A stretch of DNA of 64,000 nucleotides, from positions 80,192-144,191 of the forward strand of contig NZ_JAGPWD010000006.1 of assembly GCF_018119395.1 (NCBI RefSeq). The letters run 5' to 3'. This DNA comes from Massilia sp. ZL223. GTDB taxonomy: Bacteria; Pseudomonadota; Gammaproteobacteria; Burkholderiales; Burkholderiaceae_D. Below are positions 30,363 to 39,740 of the stretch, in pieces. A model generated the notes under the pieces. The model worked only from the letters and a program-made list of their open reading frames with translations, had not been told where the DNA came from and ran no database searches. A program made the translations under genes and the position numbers. How positions within the stretch are numbered: position 1 is the stretch's first letter; every line of letters starts with the position of its first letter.

Positions 30363-30470
30363 GAACTTAGGTTCCGGCCGAGGGGGACGCCGAGTCCCGG
30401 AACGACGGTTTTAGAGCTTGCCACTAACGCTTGAGTCGTCGTCCCGGCGAAGGCCGGGACCTAAGTTTGC
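30363..30470. repeat. REP-like repeats, pair (unit 3)
   Basis: AACTTAGGTTCCGGCC...GGAACGACGGTTTT is followed after a short spacer by GTCGTCCCGGCG...GCCGGGACCTAAGTTT. These are inverted copies of the repeat family at 6006, 23930 and 52104. The pair lies between the convergent ZIP and sulfurtransferase genes, and nothing else is seen in this gap. Confidence 0.8.
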
Positions 30471-30474
30471 GTGA

Positions 30475-31329
30475 TCAATCAGAACCTTTAGCAACAGGCC
30501 GCGCCGCATCGCCCACCCACTCGCTCCACGACCCCGGATACAGCGCCGCACCCGGCATCCCCGCCACTTCCAGCGCCAGCAGGTTGTGGCAGGCGGTAAC
30601 ACCCGACCCGCACTGCATGATCGCCTTGGCCGGATCATCGATCACTTTCGAGAAGTCTTCACGCAGCTCTTCAGGCGACTTGAAGCGCCCATCCGCCTGC
30701 AGGTTATCCTTGAAAAAGCGATTCCGCGCCCCGGGAATATGCCCGCCCACCGGATCGATGGTCTCGTTCTCCCCGCGGAAGCGGTCTTGAGCGCGCGCAT
30801 CGATGACGATGCGCTCGCCCTTGTCCAGGTTCTCCACCACCTCGGCCACCGTCACGGTCGGCACGAACGGCGCCCTGATCGTGAAGCGCCCCGGCGCGCG
30901 CGCCGGCACATCGGTCGTGAGCGGCTTGCCCAGCGACTGCCAGGCCGCCATGCCGCCGTCCAGCACCGCCACGGCCTCGTGGCCGAGCCAGCGCAGCATC
31001 CACCACAGGCGCGCCGCGTACATGCCGCCATGGGCATCGTAGGCCACGACCTGGGAATCGTCGTTCACGCCCCAGCTGCGCAGCAGCTCGGCCAGCGCTT
31101 CCTTGTCCGGCAGCGGATGACGGCCGCGGAAGGCGCCGTCCGTCCCGTACTTCGAGCCCGACAGCTCGGTTTCCATGTCGCCGAACACCGCGTTCGGCAG
31201 GTGGCCGATGGCGTAGCCTTCGCGGCCGGCGGACAGGTTCATCAGGTCGTGGCGGCAGTCCACCACGATCCAGTTCGGGTCGTCGATGTGGGCAGCCACA
31301 TCCAGGGCGGTGATCAGGGTCTTGAACAT
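30475..31329 (-). CDS. 3-mercaptopyruvate/thiosulfate sulfurtransferase (tandem rhodanese)
   Basis: A 284-residue protein with two rhodanese domains: an inactive N-terminal one (about 1-140) and a catalytic C-terminal one (about 155-284) with nucleophile Cys240 in CGSGVTA. The CG-S-G loop resembles mercaptopyruvate sulfurtransferases more than classical rhodaneses. It transfers sulfane sulfur to thiol or cyanide acceptors. It starts eight bases after the EamA transporter gene on the same strand, and the two are probably cotranscribed. Confidence 0.88.
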   Translation of the reverse strand: MFKTLITALDVAAHIDDPNWIVVDCRHDLMNLSAGREGYAIGHLPNAVFGDMETELSGSKYGTDGAFRGRHPLPDKEALAELLRSWGVNDDSQVVAYDAHGGMYAARLWWMLRWLGHEAVAVLDGGMAAWQSLGKPLTTDVPARAPGRFTIRAPFVPTVTVAEVVENLDKGERIVIDARAQDRFRGENETIDPVGGHIPGARNRFFKDNLQADGRFKSPEELREDFSKVIDDPAKAIMQCGSGVTACHNLLALEVAGMPGAALYPGSWSEWVGDAARPVAKGSD

Positions 31330-31337
31330 ACGGCTCC

Positions 31338-32258
31338 TCAGGTTTCGCTGGCGATCGGATCGGTCTTTTCCTGCACGGCCCCGCGGGCCGTCTTCTGCGT
31401 ATTGTAGAACGTCGCGGCGATGCCGGAGGCGAGGATGACGCCGATGCCCAGCCAGACATGCCAGTCGAAGGTGTCGCCCCAAAGGGCCACACCCCACAGG
31501 CTGGAGAATACGATGCCGGTGTACTGCAGGTTGGCCACCACCAGCACCTTGCCCACGCGGTAGGCGCGCGTCATCGCCATCTGCGCCAGCAGGGCGGAGA
31601 AGCCGATCCCCAGCAGCAGCGCCGCGCTATATGGCGTATGCGCATGGAAGAGCGCGTCCTTCGGCCCGTCGCCCAGCAGCGTGCCGGCCAGGCCGGTCAG
31701 GGTTGTCGTGAGCGAGAAGTAGAACACCACGCGGTACTCCGGCTCGCCCATCTGCCCCAGCCTGCGCACCTGCATGTAGGCCATGGCCGAGATCACCGAG
31801 GAGCATACGCCGGCCATGCCGCCCAGCCACTGCTGGCTTTCGACGGCCGGCTGCAGCACCAGGATCACACCGACGAAGCTCATGCCGATCGCCAGCACCA
31901 GCGGCCATTCGGCATGCTTGGTGCCGATCCACCAGCCCATGGCGAACATCCACGCGGCGATCCAGATCGGCGCCATGTAGTTGAGCGTGACGGCGGTGGC
32001 CAGTGGCAGGCGGGTAATGGCGAAGAACCATAGCCACAGCGAGGTGACGCCGACGACGCTGCGCCAGATGTGGGCTTTCGGGAAGGGAGTCTTGAAGGTG
32101 CCGCCCTGGTGGCGCACCATCAGCATCAGCATGACCGTGCCGATCAGGCCTCGGTACATCAGGAGTTCGGAGGTGGAATAGAACTCGGAAGCCAGCTTCA
32201 CACCCGCGCCCATGGCGGCAAATGCGAAGCTGGCGAACAACATCCAGAGAGAGGGCAT
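31338..32258 (-). CDS. DMT superfamily (EamA) transporter
   Basis: A 306-residue inner-membrane protein with ten predicted helices in two EamA repeats (about 1-135 and 150-290). The substrate is unknown; related proteins export metabolites or amino acids. It lies between a Rieske oxygenase gene upstream (12-base gap) and the sulfurtransferase downstream, so all three may form one transcript. Confidence 0.82.
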   Translation of the reverse strand: MPSLWMLFASFAFAAMGAGVKLASEFYSTSELLMYRGLIGTVMLMLMVRHQGGTFKTPFPKAHIWRSVVGVTSLWLWFFAITRLPLATAVTLNYMAPIWIAAWMFAMGWWIGTKHAEWPLVLAIGMSFVGVILVLQPAVESQQWLGGMAGVCSSVISAMAYMQVRRLGQMGEPEYRVVFYFSLTTTLTGLAGTLLGDGPKDALFHAHTPYSAALLLGIGFSALLAQMAMTRAYRVGKVLVVANLQYTGIVFSSLWGVALWGDTFDWHVWLGIGVILASGIAATFYNTQKTARGAVQEKTDPIASET

Positions 32259-32270
32259 CAGATTCCTAGA

Positions 32271-33371
32271 TTACAGCTCCAGCTTGCTGCGGTACCACTC
32301 ATGGAAGTGCTGCATCCCGTCTTCCATCGGCGACTGGTAGGGGCCGACTTCGTTGACGCCGCGCTGAAGCAGGATCTTGCGGCCGGCGTCCATGCGCAGC
32401 GCGATCTCGTCGTCCTCGACCGCGGTTTCCATGTAGGCGGCGCGCTCGGCCTCGACGAAGCCGCGCTCGAACAGCACGAACTCCTCGGGGTAGTAGAACT
32501 CGACCACGTTGCGCGTCTTCTGCGGGCCGACCGGCCACAGGGTCGACACCACCAGCACGTTCGGATACCACTCGACCATGATGTTCGGGTACAGGGTCAG
32601 CCAGATGGCGCCATACTTCGGCGGCTGGCCGTTGTTGAACTTCAGGACCTGTTCCTGCCACTTCTTGTAGGCGGGCGAGCCGGCCTTCTGCAGGGCGCGG
32701 TTCACGCCCACGGTCTGCACGCTGTAGTCGCGGCCGAATTCCCACTTCAGGTCGTCGCACGAGACGAAGTTGCCCAGTCCCGGGTGGAAGGGCTCGACGT
32801 GGTAATCCTCCAGGTAGACCTCGATGAAGGTCTTCCAGTTGTAGTCGCACTCGTGGATCTCGACGTGGTCGAACATATAGCCCGTGAAATCGAGGTCCTT
32901 CGTGACCTCCATGTTCTTGAGCTTGTCCATCACGTCGTAGCCGTTCTGCTCGAACAGCAGGCCGTTCCAGTTCTGGAGCGGCGTCTTCGACAGGTTCAGG
33001 CACGGCGTTTCCGCGAAATGCGGCGCGCCGATCAGTTCGCCCTTCAGGTCGTAGGTCCAGCGGTGCAGCGGGCACACGATATTGTTCGCGTTGCCGCGGC
33101 CATTGAACATCAGCGCCTGGCGGTGACGGCAGACGTTGGACAGGACTTCGATGCCGCCTGCATTACGCACGAGCATGCGGCCTTCGTGTTCGGAAGCGAG
33201 AGTCGCGAAATCACCGATTTCCGGGACCATCAGCTCATGGCCGATGTACCTCGGGCCCTTCTGAAACAGTTGCTGCATCTCGCGCTGCAGCAGCGCTTCG
33301 TCAAAGTAAACGTTTACCGGAAGCTGAGCGCAGGAGCGCGCCAGCTTGGCGTGGGTAGCCAGATCGGACAT
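32271..33371 (-). CDS. Rieske non-heme iron oxygenase, alpha subunit
   Basis: A 366-residue oxygenase. The Rieske [2Fe-2S] ligands are Cys81, His83, Cys100 and His103 (CRHRQ...CPLHRW). The mononuclear iron site is Asp189 (or a neighbour), His191 and His196 in EDYHVEPFHPG, after the usual NWK. Such enzymes hydroxylate aromatics or N-demethylate quaternary amines. The substrate is not clear, and no ferredoxin, reductase or beta subunit gene is nearby, so electrons must come from elsewhere. AAAGG-type ribosome site precedes the ATG. Confidence 0.88.
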   Translation of the reverse strand: MSDLATHAKLARSCAQLPVNVYFDEALLQREMQQLFQKGPRYIGHELMVPEIGDFATLASEHEGRMLVRNAGGIEVLSNVCRHRQALMFNGRGNANNIVCPLHRWTYDLKGELIGAPHFAETPCLNLSKTPLQNWNGLLFEQNGYDVMDKLKNMEVTKDLDFTGYMFDHVEIHECDYNWKTFIEVYLEDYHVEPFHPGLGNFVSCDDLKWEFGRDYSVQTVGVNRALQKAGSPAYKKWQEQVLKFNNGQPPKYGAIWLTLYPNIMVEWYPNVLVVSTLWPVGPQKTRNVVEFYYPEEFVLFERGFVEAERAAYMETAVEDDEIALRMDAGRKILLQRGVNEVGPYQSPMEDGMQHFHEWYRSKLEL

Positions 33372-33710
33372 CCCAACCCCCCTTTAATTAATCGATACCA
33401 AAGAGAAGAAAGAATCCAAAGACCAGTATTTTGGAAAAAGGAATACGGTATTTCGGACAGAACCGGAGATTATACCGCGTAACAGGCTCTACAGTCTCGG
33501 ACCTGCCCGGGAATGTGGCACGGGGGTGCACAAAAATTGCCTGAACGGCATCGTTTTCATGAGGAGGAAGGGGATTCGGCTAAAATATGGCCTGGTAAAC
33601 TAGTTGCGGTAGGTGCAACGCGCGCACCCCTCGAAGAGTGGATTGATCTAAAATACGCGATTGGACCGACCCATGGCGCACAACTGATGCCGCCTTCACG
33701 AAACAATTCT
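33372..33710. other. Noncoding gap of 339 bases between divergent genes
   Basis: The stretch holds the promoters of the Rieske oxygenase gene (left) and xseB-ispA-dxs (right). I see CTAAAAT near 33580 as a possible -10 box for the right-hand operon, and a weak dyad AGTATT...AATACG near 33426-33448. The frame leading into xseB is open back to 33513, but the extra 66 codons show no family similarity. No RNA gene is recognised. Confidence 0.5.
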
Positions 33711-33959
33711 ATGTCAAACACGATTACCGCCGCGCCGCCCGCCTCCTTCGAGGAAGCCATGGCCGAGCTCGCCCAGCTGGTCACCCAGATGGAATCCGGC
33801 CAGTTGCCGCTGGAAGCTTCGGTCGCCGCCTATGCGCGTGGCTCGGAACTGGTGAAATACTGCGCCGCCCAGCTGGAAAAGGTCGAGGCCCAGGTCAAGG
33901 TCCTGGAAGGCGACATGCTCAAGCCGTTCTCGAACGGCGAGGAAGAGGGCGCGCAATGA
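33711..33959 (+). CDS. xseB: Exodeoxyribonuclease VII small subunit
   Basis: An 82-residue helical protein (ASFEEAMAELAQLVTQMESGQLPLEASVAAYARGSEL). XseB joins XseA to form exonuclease VII, which degrades single-stranded DNA to oligonucleotides. Length and the EAM-ELE-V-MESG-L-LE pattern are typical. It overlaps ispA by four bases (ATGA), the common xseB-ispA-dxs order of proteobacteria. The start at 33711 lacks a strong ribosome site; it is set by similarity. Confidence 0.92.
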   Translation: MSNTITAAPPASFEEAMAELAQLVTQMESGQLPLEASVAAYARGSELVKYCAAQLEKVEAQVKVLEGDMLKPFSNGEEEGAQ

Positions 33960-34849
33960 CGGAACTCGCCTTCAGCGCCTGGGTCCAGGACGTCCAGGCG
34001 GATGTCGAGCGCGCGCTCGAAACCTTCCTGCCCGAAGCCGCCGCCATCCCGCACAAGCTGAACGAAGCGATGCGCTACACCGCACTCGGCGGCGGCAAGC
34101 GCGTGCGCCCGCTGCTGGCCTACGCCAGCGGGGACCTGTTCGGCGCCGACCGCCGCGCGCTGGCGCGCGTTGCCTCGGCAGTGGAAATGATCCACGTGTA
34201 TTCGCTGGTCCACGACGACATGCCCTGCATGGACGACGACGACCTGCGCCGCGGCAAGCCGACCGTGCACGTGGCCTATGACGAAGCGACCGCGCTGCTG
34301 GTCGGCGATGCGCTGCAGGCCCAGGCCTTCCAGGTGCTGGCCGAGGCCGACACCTTGCCGCCCGCGCGCCTCGTCGGCATGCTGCGCCTGCTGGCCGAAG
34401 CGGCCGGCTCCGCCGGCATGTGCGGCGGCCAGGCGATCGACCTGGACAGCGTCGGCCTGTCCCTGACCCGCGAAGAACTGGAGCGCATGCACCAGCTCAA
34501 GACCGGCGCCATGCTGCGCGTCTCGGTCATCCTCGGCGCCATGGCCGGCCGCGACCTGGAGCCGCGCGAGCTGGAAGCGCTGGCCACCTATTCGAAAGCC
34601 ATCGGCCTGGCCTTCCAGGTGGTGGACGACGTGCTCGACGCGACGGCCGATTCGGCCACGCTCGGCAAGACCGCCGGCAAGGATGCCGCGGACAACAAGC
34701 CGACCTATGTGTCGATCCTTGGGCTGGAGCCGTCGCGGGCGCTGGCCGAGCAATTGCGGCGCGAAGCGCATGAGGCGCTGGCGCCATTCGGAGAACAAGC
34801 ACAGCGGCTGCGCGAACTCGCGGACCTGATCGTGCAGCGGAAGGCATAA
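33956..34849 (+). CDS. ispA: Farnesyl diphosphate synthase (polyprenyl synthetase)
   Basis: A 297-residue enzyme that condenses isopentenyl diphosphate with dimethylallyl and geranyl diphosphate. The first Asp-rich motif is in [15 protein letters not shown] near residue 84 and the second is in [11 protein letters not shown] near 222. [10 protein letters not shown] near residue 45 binds diphosphate. Full length. It abuts dxs directly. Confidence 0.94.
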   Translation: MTELAFSAWVQDVQADVERALETFLPEAAAIPHKLNEAMRYTALGGGKRVRPLLAYASGDLFGADRRALARVASAVEMIHVYSLVHDDMPCMDDDDLRRGKPTVHVAYDEATALLVGDALQAQAFQVLAEADTLPPARLVGMLRLLAEAAGSAGMCGGQAIDLDSVGLSLTREELERMHQLKTGAMLRVSVILGAMAGRDLEPRELEALATYSKAIGLAFQVVDDVLDATADSATLGKTAGKDAADNKPTYVSILGLEPSRALAEQLRREAHEALAPFGEQAQRLRELADLIVQRKA

Positions 34850-36721
34850 ATGAAACTGCTAGAAACCATCAACGAACCCGCCGACCTGCGCCAGCTCCCG
34901 CGCACGCAACTGACCCCGCTCGCCCATGAGCTGCGCCAGTTCCTGCTGGACTCGGTCTCCAAGACCGGCGGGCACCTGTCGTCCAACCTGGGCACCGTCG
35001 AGCTGACCATCGCGCTGCACTACGTGTACAACACCCCGCGCGACCGCATCGTGTGGGACGTGGGCCACCAGACCTATTCGCACAAGATCCTCACCGGCCG
35101 CCGCGAGCGCATGCCGACCCTGCGCCAGCTGAACGGCCTGTCGGGCTTCCCGAAGCGCGACGAGAGCGAGTACGACACCTTCGGCACCGCCCACTCGTCG
35201 ACCTCGATCTCGGCGGCCCTGGGCATGGCCCAGGCGGCCAAGCTGAAAGGCGAGGACCGCCACGCCATCGCCGTCATCGGCGACGGCTCCATGACCGCCG
35301 GCATGGCCTTCGAGGCCCTGAACAACGCGGGCGTGGAAGACGACATCAACCTGCTGGTGATCCTGAACGACAACGACATGTCGATCTCGCCGCCGGTGGG
35401 AGCGCTCAACCGCTACCTGGCGCGCCTGATGAGCGGCCAGTTCTACGCCGCCGCCAAGAACGTCGGCCGCAGCGTGCTGCCGGGACCGATGCTGGACCTG
35501 GCGCGCAAGCTGGAAGAACATGCCAAGGGCATGGTGGTCCCGGCCACGATGTTCGAGGAATTCGGCTTCAACTACATCGGCCCGATCGACGGCCACGACC
35601 TGGAATCCCTGATTCCGACCCTGGAGAACATCAAGAAGCTCAAGGGCCCGCAGTTCCTGCACGTGGTGACCAAGAAGGGCCAGGGCTACAAGCTGGCCGA
35701 GGCCGAGCCGATCCTGTACCACGGCACCGGCAAGTTCAATCCGGCGGAAGGCATCAAGCCGGCCAGCGCGCCGAGCAAGATCACCTACACCGAAGTGTTC
35801 GGCAACTGGCTGTGCGACATGGCGGCCGTCGACAAGCGCCTGGTCGGCATCACGCCGGCGATGCGCGAAGGCTCGGGGATGGTGCGCTTCCACCAGGAAT
35901 ACCCGTCGCGCTACTTCGACGTGGGCATCGCCGAGCAGCATTCGGTCACATTCGCCGGGGGCATTGCCACCGAAGGCTTGAAACCCGTCGTGGCGATCTA
36001 CTCGACCTTCCTGCAGCGCGCCTACGACCAGCTGATCCACGACGTGGCGCTGCAGAACCTGGACGTGACCTTCGCGCTCGACCGCGCGGGCCTGGTGGGT
36101 GCCGACGGCGCGACCCACGCGGGCAACTACGACCTGGCCTACCTGCGCTGCATCCCGAACATGGTCGTCATGGCCGCGTCGGACGAGAACGAATGCCGCC
36201 AGATGCTGACCACGGGGTATCACTACCCGGGTCCGGCGGCGGTGCGCTATCCGCGCGGCGCCGGTGTCGGCGCGGCGATCCAGCAGGAGCTGAGCTCGAT
36301 CGAGATCGGCAAGGGCGTGGTGCGCCGCGAGGGCAAGGACATCGCGATCCTGGCCTTCGGTTCGATGGTGGCGCCGAGCCTGGCGGCCGGCGAAGAGCTG
36401 AACGCGACCGTGGCCAATATGCGCTTCGTGAAGCCGCTGGATGTGGAGCTGGTCAAGCGCCTGGCGAAAGATCACGAGTACATCGTGACGGTGGAAGAGG
36501 GCTGCATCATGGGCGGCGCGGGCGCTGCCGTGGCCGAAGCGCTGGCCGCTGAGGGCCTGGCCAAGAAGGTGCTGATGCTGGGCTTGCCGGACAAGTTCAT
36601 CGACCAGGGCGATCCTGCGGCGCTGCTGGCCTCGGTGGGGCTGGATGCCAAAGGCATCGCGGCGTCGATTCGCCAGCGGTTTGCGGGTGGGGAGCCGAGG
36701 CTGGTGGTCAACAATATCTGA
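34850..36721 (+). CDS. dxs: 1-deoxy-D-xylulose-5-phosphate synthase
   Basis: The 623-residue thiamine-diphosphate enzyme joins pyruvate and glyceraldehyde 3-phosphate to DXP, the precursor of isoprenoids, thiamine thiazole and pyridoxal. Visible motifs are the [18 protein letters not shown]...NDND cofactor site (about residues 143-180) and the [13 protein letters not shown] block with the catalytic glutamate (about 362-374). The ATG at 34850 directly follows the ispA stop. A strong terminator follows. Confidence 0.96.
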   Translation: MKLLETINEPADLRQLPRTQLTPLAHELRQFLLDSVSKTGGHLSSNLGTVELTIALHYVYNTPRDRIVWDVGHQTYSHKILTGRRERMPTLRQLNGLSGFPKRDESEYDTFGTAHSSTSISAALGMAQAAKLKGEDRHAIAVIGDGSMTAGMAFEALNNAGVEDDINLLVILNDNDMSISPPVGALNRYLARLMSGQFYAAAKNVGRSVLPGPMLDLARKLEEHAKGMVVPATMFEEFGFNYIGPIDGHDLESLIPTLENIKKLKGPQFLHVVTKKGQGYKLAEAEPILYHGTGKFNPAEGIKPASAPSKITYTEVFGNWLCDMAAVDKRLVGITPAMREGSGMVRFHQEYPSRYFDVGIAEQHSVTFAGGIATEGLKPVVAIYSTFLQRAYDQLIHDVALQNLDVTFALDRAGLVGADGATHAGNYDLAYLRCIPNMVVMAASDENECRQMLTTGYHYPGPAAVRYPRGAGVGAAIQQELSSIEIGKGVVRREGKDIAILAFGSMVAPSLAAGEELNATVANMRFVKPLDVELVKRLAKDHEYIVTVEEGCIMGGAGAAVAEALAAEGLAKKVLMLGLPDKFIDQGDPAALLASVGLDAKGIAASIRQRFAGGEPRLVVNNI

Positions 36722-36739
36722 CGCTGAGCGTCCAGATGC

Positions 36740-36776
36740 AAAAAGGGGTTCTGTGCGTAAGCCAGAACCCCTTTTT
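36740..36776 (+). terminator. Rho-independent terminator of xseB-ispA-dxs
   Basis: AAAAAGGGGTTCTG and CAGAACCCCTTTTT form a 14-bp perfect stem with a nine-base loop, 19 bases after the dxs stop. Confidence 0.93.
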
Positions 36777-36780
36777 CATT

Positions 36781-36859
36781 GTTACCCCCAAAACCGTCGT
36801 ACGCGCCACTGGCGCCTACGACTTCCGGCGAAGGCCGGAATGACGGTTTTGGGGGTAAC
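36781..36859. repeat. Long palindromic repeat with 18-bp perfect arms
   Basis: GTTACCCCCAAAACCGTC (36781-36798) and GACGGTTTTGGGGGTAAC (36842-36859) are perfect inverted repeats. The interior has its own smaller hairpins (GCGCCACTGGCGC and TTCCGGCGAAGGCCGGAA). AAAACCGTCGT and CCGGCGAAGGCCGG link it to the REP-like family elsewhere in the window. Confidence 0.85.
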
Positions 36860-36866
36860 GCAACGC

Positions 36867-37565
36867 TCAAGCTTTGCCGAACAGCGTCTCCGCCCGCTGA
36901 TACAAAATCCACGACGTCGCAATATACTTGTCCCCGCTCGTCGGCACATGCCCCTTGTGCGTATGCGTGAACCCCGCCGGCGCGATCACCAGCCGTCCCT
37001 TCTTCGGCGCGATCTTGCGCTGCTGGTACAGGAACTCGGTCTCCCCGCCTTCCTCCACATCGTTCAGGTAGAACTGCCACAGCAGCACCCGGTGCAGCGT
37101 CTCGCACGAGGCATTCTGCGGGTAAATCTCCGAATGCCAGTGGTGATATCCGCCCGATCCCTTCATGTACTTCTGCAGGTTGATCGTGCCCGGCCGGTAC
37201 AGGGTGCGCATCAGCTCCTCGAGATGCGGCTTGCCCACCTCGTCGAAGTTCTCCATCGACAGCGCCGTCGGCTTGCCGGTCTGCGGATGGGCCAGGGAAG
37301 GGGAGAGCGAGCCCATTACCAGCATGCGGTAACGGTCGATGTACTCTTCCAGGTGGCGCGACATGGTCTGCAGCAGCATCCCGCTCACGTCGTTCCACTC
37401 CGGGAACTGGGTGATCGTGATGTCGTAGCTGTCCTTCTTTTCCACGTCCACGCCCATGCCGGTGCGCCCGCGCCCCACCTTGTCGCTGGCGTCGAAACGC
37501 GCCACCAGGGCGTCGCACTGCTCCGGGCTCAGGGCGCCGTCATACACTCCGATAAAGTCGTCCAC
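36867..37565 (-). CDS. 2-oxoglutarate/Fe(II)-dependent dioxygenase family protein
   Basis: A protein of 232 aa whose C-terminal half fits the 2OG-Fe(II) oxygenase fold: iron ligands His and Glu in HWHSEIYP and a distal His in HTHKGH, with GDKYIATSW beyond, where a basic residue would bind 2-oxoglutarate. The substrate is unknown. I start at GTG 37565 (VDDFIGVYDGAL), with GGAGA upstream; no ATG fits. It follows the cobalamin adenosyltransferase gene by 35 bases on the same strand. Confidence 0.75.
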   Translation of the reverse strand: MDDFIGVYDGALSPEQCDALVARFDASDKVGRGRTGMGVDVEKKDSYDITITQFPEWNDVSGMLLQTMSRHLEEYIDRYRMLVMGSLSPSLAHPQTGKPTALSMENFDEVGKPHLEELMRTLYRPGTINLQKYMKGSGGYHHWHSEIYPQNASCETLHRVLLWQFYLNDVEEGGETEFLYQQRKIAPKKGRLVIAPAGFTHTHKGHVPTSGDKYIATSWILYQRAETLFGKA

Positions 37566-37600
37566 CGCTGCCGTCTCCGTAGTTGTTGTAAGTGTAAATC

Positions 37601-38155
37601 TCAGCCGCGCTTGCGCTCGTGCTGCCACAGCACGTCCGAGCCGCCCGCGAAGCGGTTCAGCACGCGCGCCAGCACGAACATCAGGTCCGACAGGCGGTTC
37701 ACGTATTGACGCGGATGAGCGTGGATCTCCTCGGCCTTGGACAGCGCCACGATGGCGCGCTCGGCGCGGCGGCACACGGTGCGGCACACGTGAGCGGTCG
37801 CGGCGGCGCGCGAGCCGGCCGGCAGGATGAATTCCTTCAGGATCGGCAGGTCGGCGTTGTACTTCTCCAGCAGGCCGTCCAGGCGCGCCACATGCTCTTC
37901 CTTGATCATCTGGTAGCCGGGGATGCACAGCTCGCCGCCCAGGTCGAACAGGTCGTGCTGGATCGAGACCAGCTCTTCGCGCAGCTCGGCCGGCATCTCT
38001 TCGCACAGCAGCAGGCCGACGAAGGAGTTCAGCTCGTCCACTTCGCCGAGCGCATGGATGCGCGCGCTGTCCTTGCCGGTACGGCTGCCGTCACCCAGCC
38101 CGGTGCTGCCGTCGTCGCCGGTGCGCGTCGCGATTTTAGAAAGTCGATTGCCCAT
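37601..38155 (-). CDS. Cob(I)yrinic acid a,c-diamide adenosyltransferase (PduO type)
   Basis: A 184-residue helical-bundle enzyme that transfers the adenosyl group of ATP to cob(I)alamin. The ATP loop TRTGDDGSTGLGDGSRTGKDS is near the N-terminus and the conserved RRAERAIVAL and YVNRLSDLMFVLAR segments follow. It is divergent from glcD, an arrangement common in Burkholderiales. No corrin biosynthesis genes are nearby, so it may serve salvage. Confidence 0.92.
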   Translation of the reverse strand: MGNRLSKIATRTGDDGSTGLGDGSRTGKDSARIHALGEVDELNSFVGLLLCEEMPAELREELVSIQHDLFDLGGELCIPGYQMIKEEHVARLDGLLEKYNADLPILKEFILPAGSRAAATAHVCRTVCRRAERAIVALSKAEEIHAHPRQYVNRLSDLMFVLARVLNRFAGGSDVLWQHERKRG

Positions 38156-38236
38156 GATGATTTGTAATGTACAGTGTTAAAAAAACGATAGGCCGAGCAT
38201 ACGACAAATCGCAGCAATTGTGCTTACAATCAGACC

Positions 38237-39730
38237 ATGTCCGCCCCCATTTCCGCATCAGATTCAAGCCATGCCGAACGACGGCAGCAGGTCGCCAGCG
38301 CCCTGCGTGAGCGGCTTCCCGACGGCCGCGTGCTCTCCGACCCCGAAGATACCCGTCCGTACGAATGCGACGGCCTGGCCGCCTACCGCCAGCTGCCCCT
38401 GATCGTCACCCTGCCGTCCAGCGAAGCCGAAGTGCTGGCGATCATGGATGTGTGCCGCGAACTGAACGTGCCCATCGTTCCGCGCGGCGCCGGCACCGGC
38501 CTGTCGGGCGGGGCGCTGCCGATCGCGGATGGCGTGGTGATCTCGACCGCGCGCATGAACCGCATCGAACGCGTCGACGCCTATGCGCGCACCGCCGTCG
38601 TGCAGCCGGGCGTGCGCAACCTGGCGATCTCGGAAGCGGCGGCTCCCTTCGGCCTGTATTACGCGCCCGACCCGTCCTCGCAGATCGCCTGCACCATCGG
38701 CGGCAACGTGGCCGAGAATTCGGGCGGCGTGCACTGCCTCAAGTACGGTCTGACGGTCCACAACGTGCTGCGCGTGCGCGTCGCCACCATCGACGGCGAG
38801 ATCGTCGAGCTGGGCGGCGAAAGCCTGGACGCGCCGGGCCTGGACCTGCTGGCCGTGTTCATCGGCTCGGAGGGCATGCTCGGCATCGTCACCGAGGTGA
38901 CGGTCAAGCTGGTGCCGAAACCCGCCGTGGCCCAGGTCATCATGGCCTCCTTCGACGACGTGGTCACTGCCGGCAACGCGGTGGCCAACGTCATCGCCGC
39001 CGGCATCATCCCGGCCGGCCTGGAAATGATGGACCGCACCTCGGTGCGCATGGTCGAGCCTTTCGTCAAGGCCGGCTACGACCAGGACGCGGCCGCCATC
39101 CTGCTGTGCGAGGCGGACGGCACGGCGCTGGAAGTGGCCGAGGAAATCGAACGCATGAGCGCGGTGCTGGAAAAGGCTGGGGCGACGGCCATCGCCGTGT
39201 CGCAGAGCGAAGCCGAGCGCGTGCGCTTCTGGTCCGGACGCAAGAACGCCTTCCCGGCGGCGGGCCGCATCTCGCCCGACTACTACTGCATGGACGGCAC
39301 CATCCCGCGCAAGCAGCTGGCGCGGGTGCTCTCGGCCATCGAGGGCATGGAACAGACTTTTGGCCTGCGCTGCGCCAACGTGTTCCATGCGGGCGACGGC
39401 AACATGCATCCGCTGATCCTGTTCGACGCCAACCAGCCGGGCGAATTCGAGCGCGCCGAAGCCTTCGGCGCCGCCATCCTGGCGCTGTGCGTGGAAGTGG
39501 GCGGCACTATCACCGGCGAGCATGGCGTGGGCATGGAGAAGATCAATTCGATGTGCGTGCAGTTCGGCCGCAAGGAGCTGGACGCCTTCTTCGAGGTCAA
39601 GCGCGCCTTCGACCCGCTCATGCTGCTCAACCCGGACAAGGCGATCCCCACGCCGCACCGCTGCGCCGAATTCGGCAAACTGCACGTCCATGGCGGCGAG
39701 CTGCCGTTCCCGGACCTTCCGCGTTTCTGA
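38237..39730 (+). CDS. glcD: Glycolate oxidase subunit GlcD (FAD-linked oxidase)
   Basis: The 497-residue catalytic subunit oxidises glycolate (or D-lactate) to glyoxylate. The FAD-binding domain has VPRGAGTGLSGGALP near residue 80, with CTIGGNVAENSGGVHCLKYG further on, and the C-terminal domain has HAGDGNMHPLI and GEHGVGMEK. It heads glcD-glcE-glcF, whose products form a membrane-associated complex feeding electrons to quinone. No glcC regulator gene is adjacent. Confidence 0.93.
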   Translation: MSAPISASDSSHAERRQQVASALRERLPDGRVLSDPEDTRPYECDGLAAYRQLPLIVTLPSSEAEVLAIMDVCRELNVPIVPRGAGTGLSGGALPIADGVVISTARMNRIERVDAYARTAVVQPGVRNLAISEAAAPFGLYYAPDPSSQIACTIGGNVAENSGGVHCLKYGLTVHNVLRVRVATIDGEIVELGGESLDAPGLDLLAVFIGSEGMLGIVTEVTVKLVPKPAVAQVIMASFDDVVTAGNAVANVIAAGIIPAGLEMMDRTSVRMVEPFVKAGYDQDAAAILLCEADGTALEVAEEIERMSAVLEKAGATAIAVSQSEAERVRFWSGRKNAFPAAGRISPDYYCMDGTIPRKQLARVLSAIEGMEQTFGLRCANVFHAGDGNMHPLILFDANQPGEFERAEAFGAAILALCVEVGGTITGEHGVGMEKINSMCVQFGRKELDAFFEVKRAFDPLMLLNPDKAIPTPHRCAEFGKLHVHGGELPFPDLPRF

Positions 39731-39740
39731 GAGAGCCATC

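Noticed and set aside
34859..36475. Minus-strand open frame over dxs
   Set aside because: Shadow of a clear dxs gene; no family similarity.
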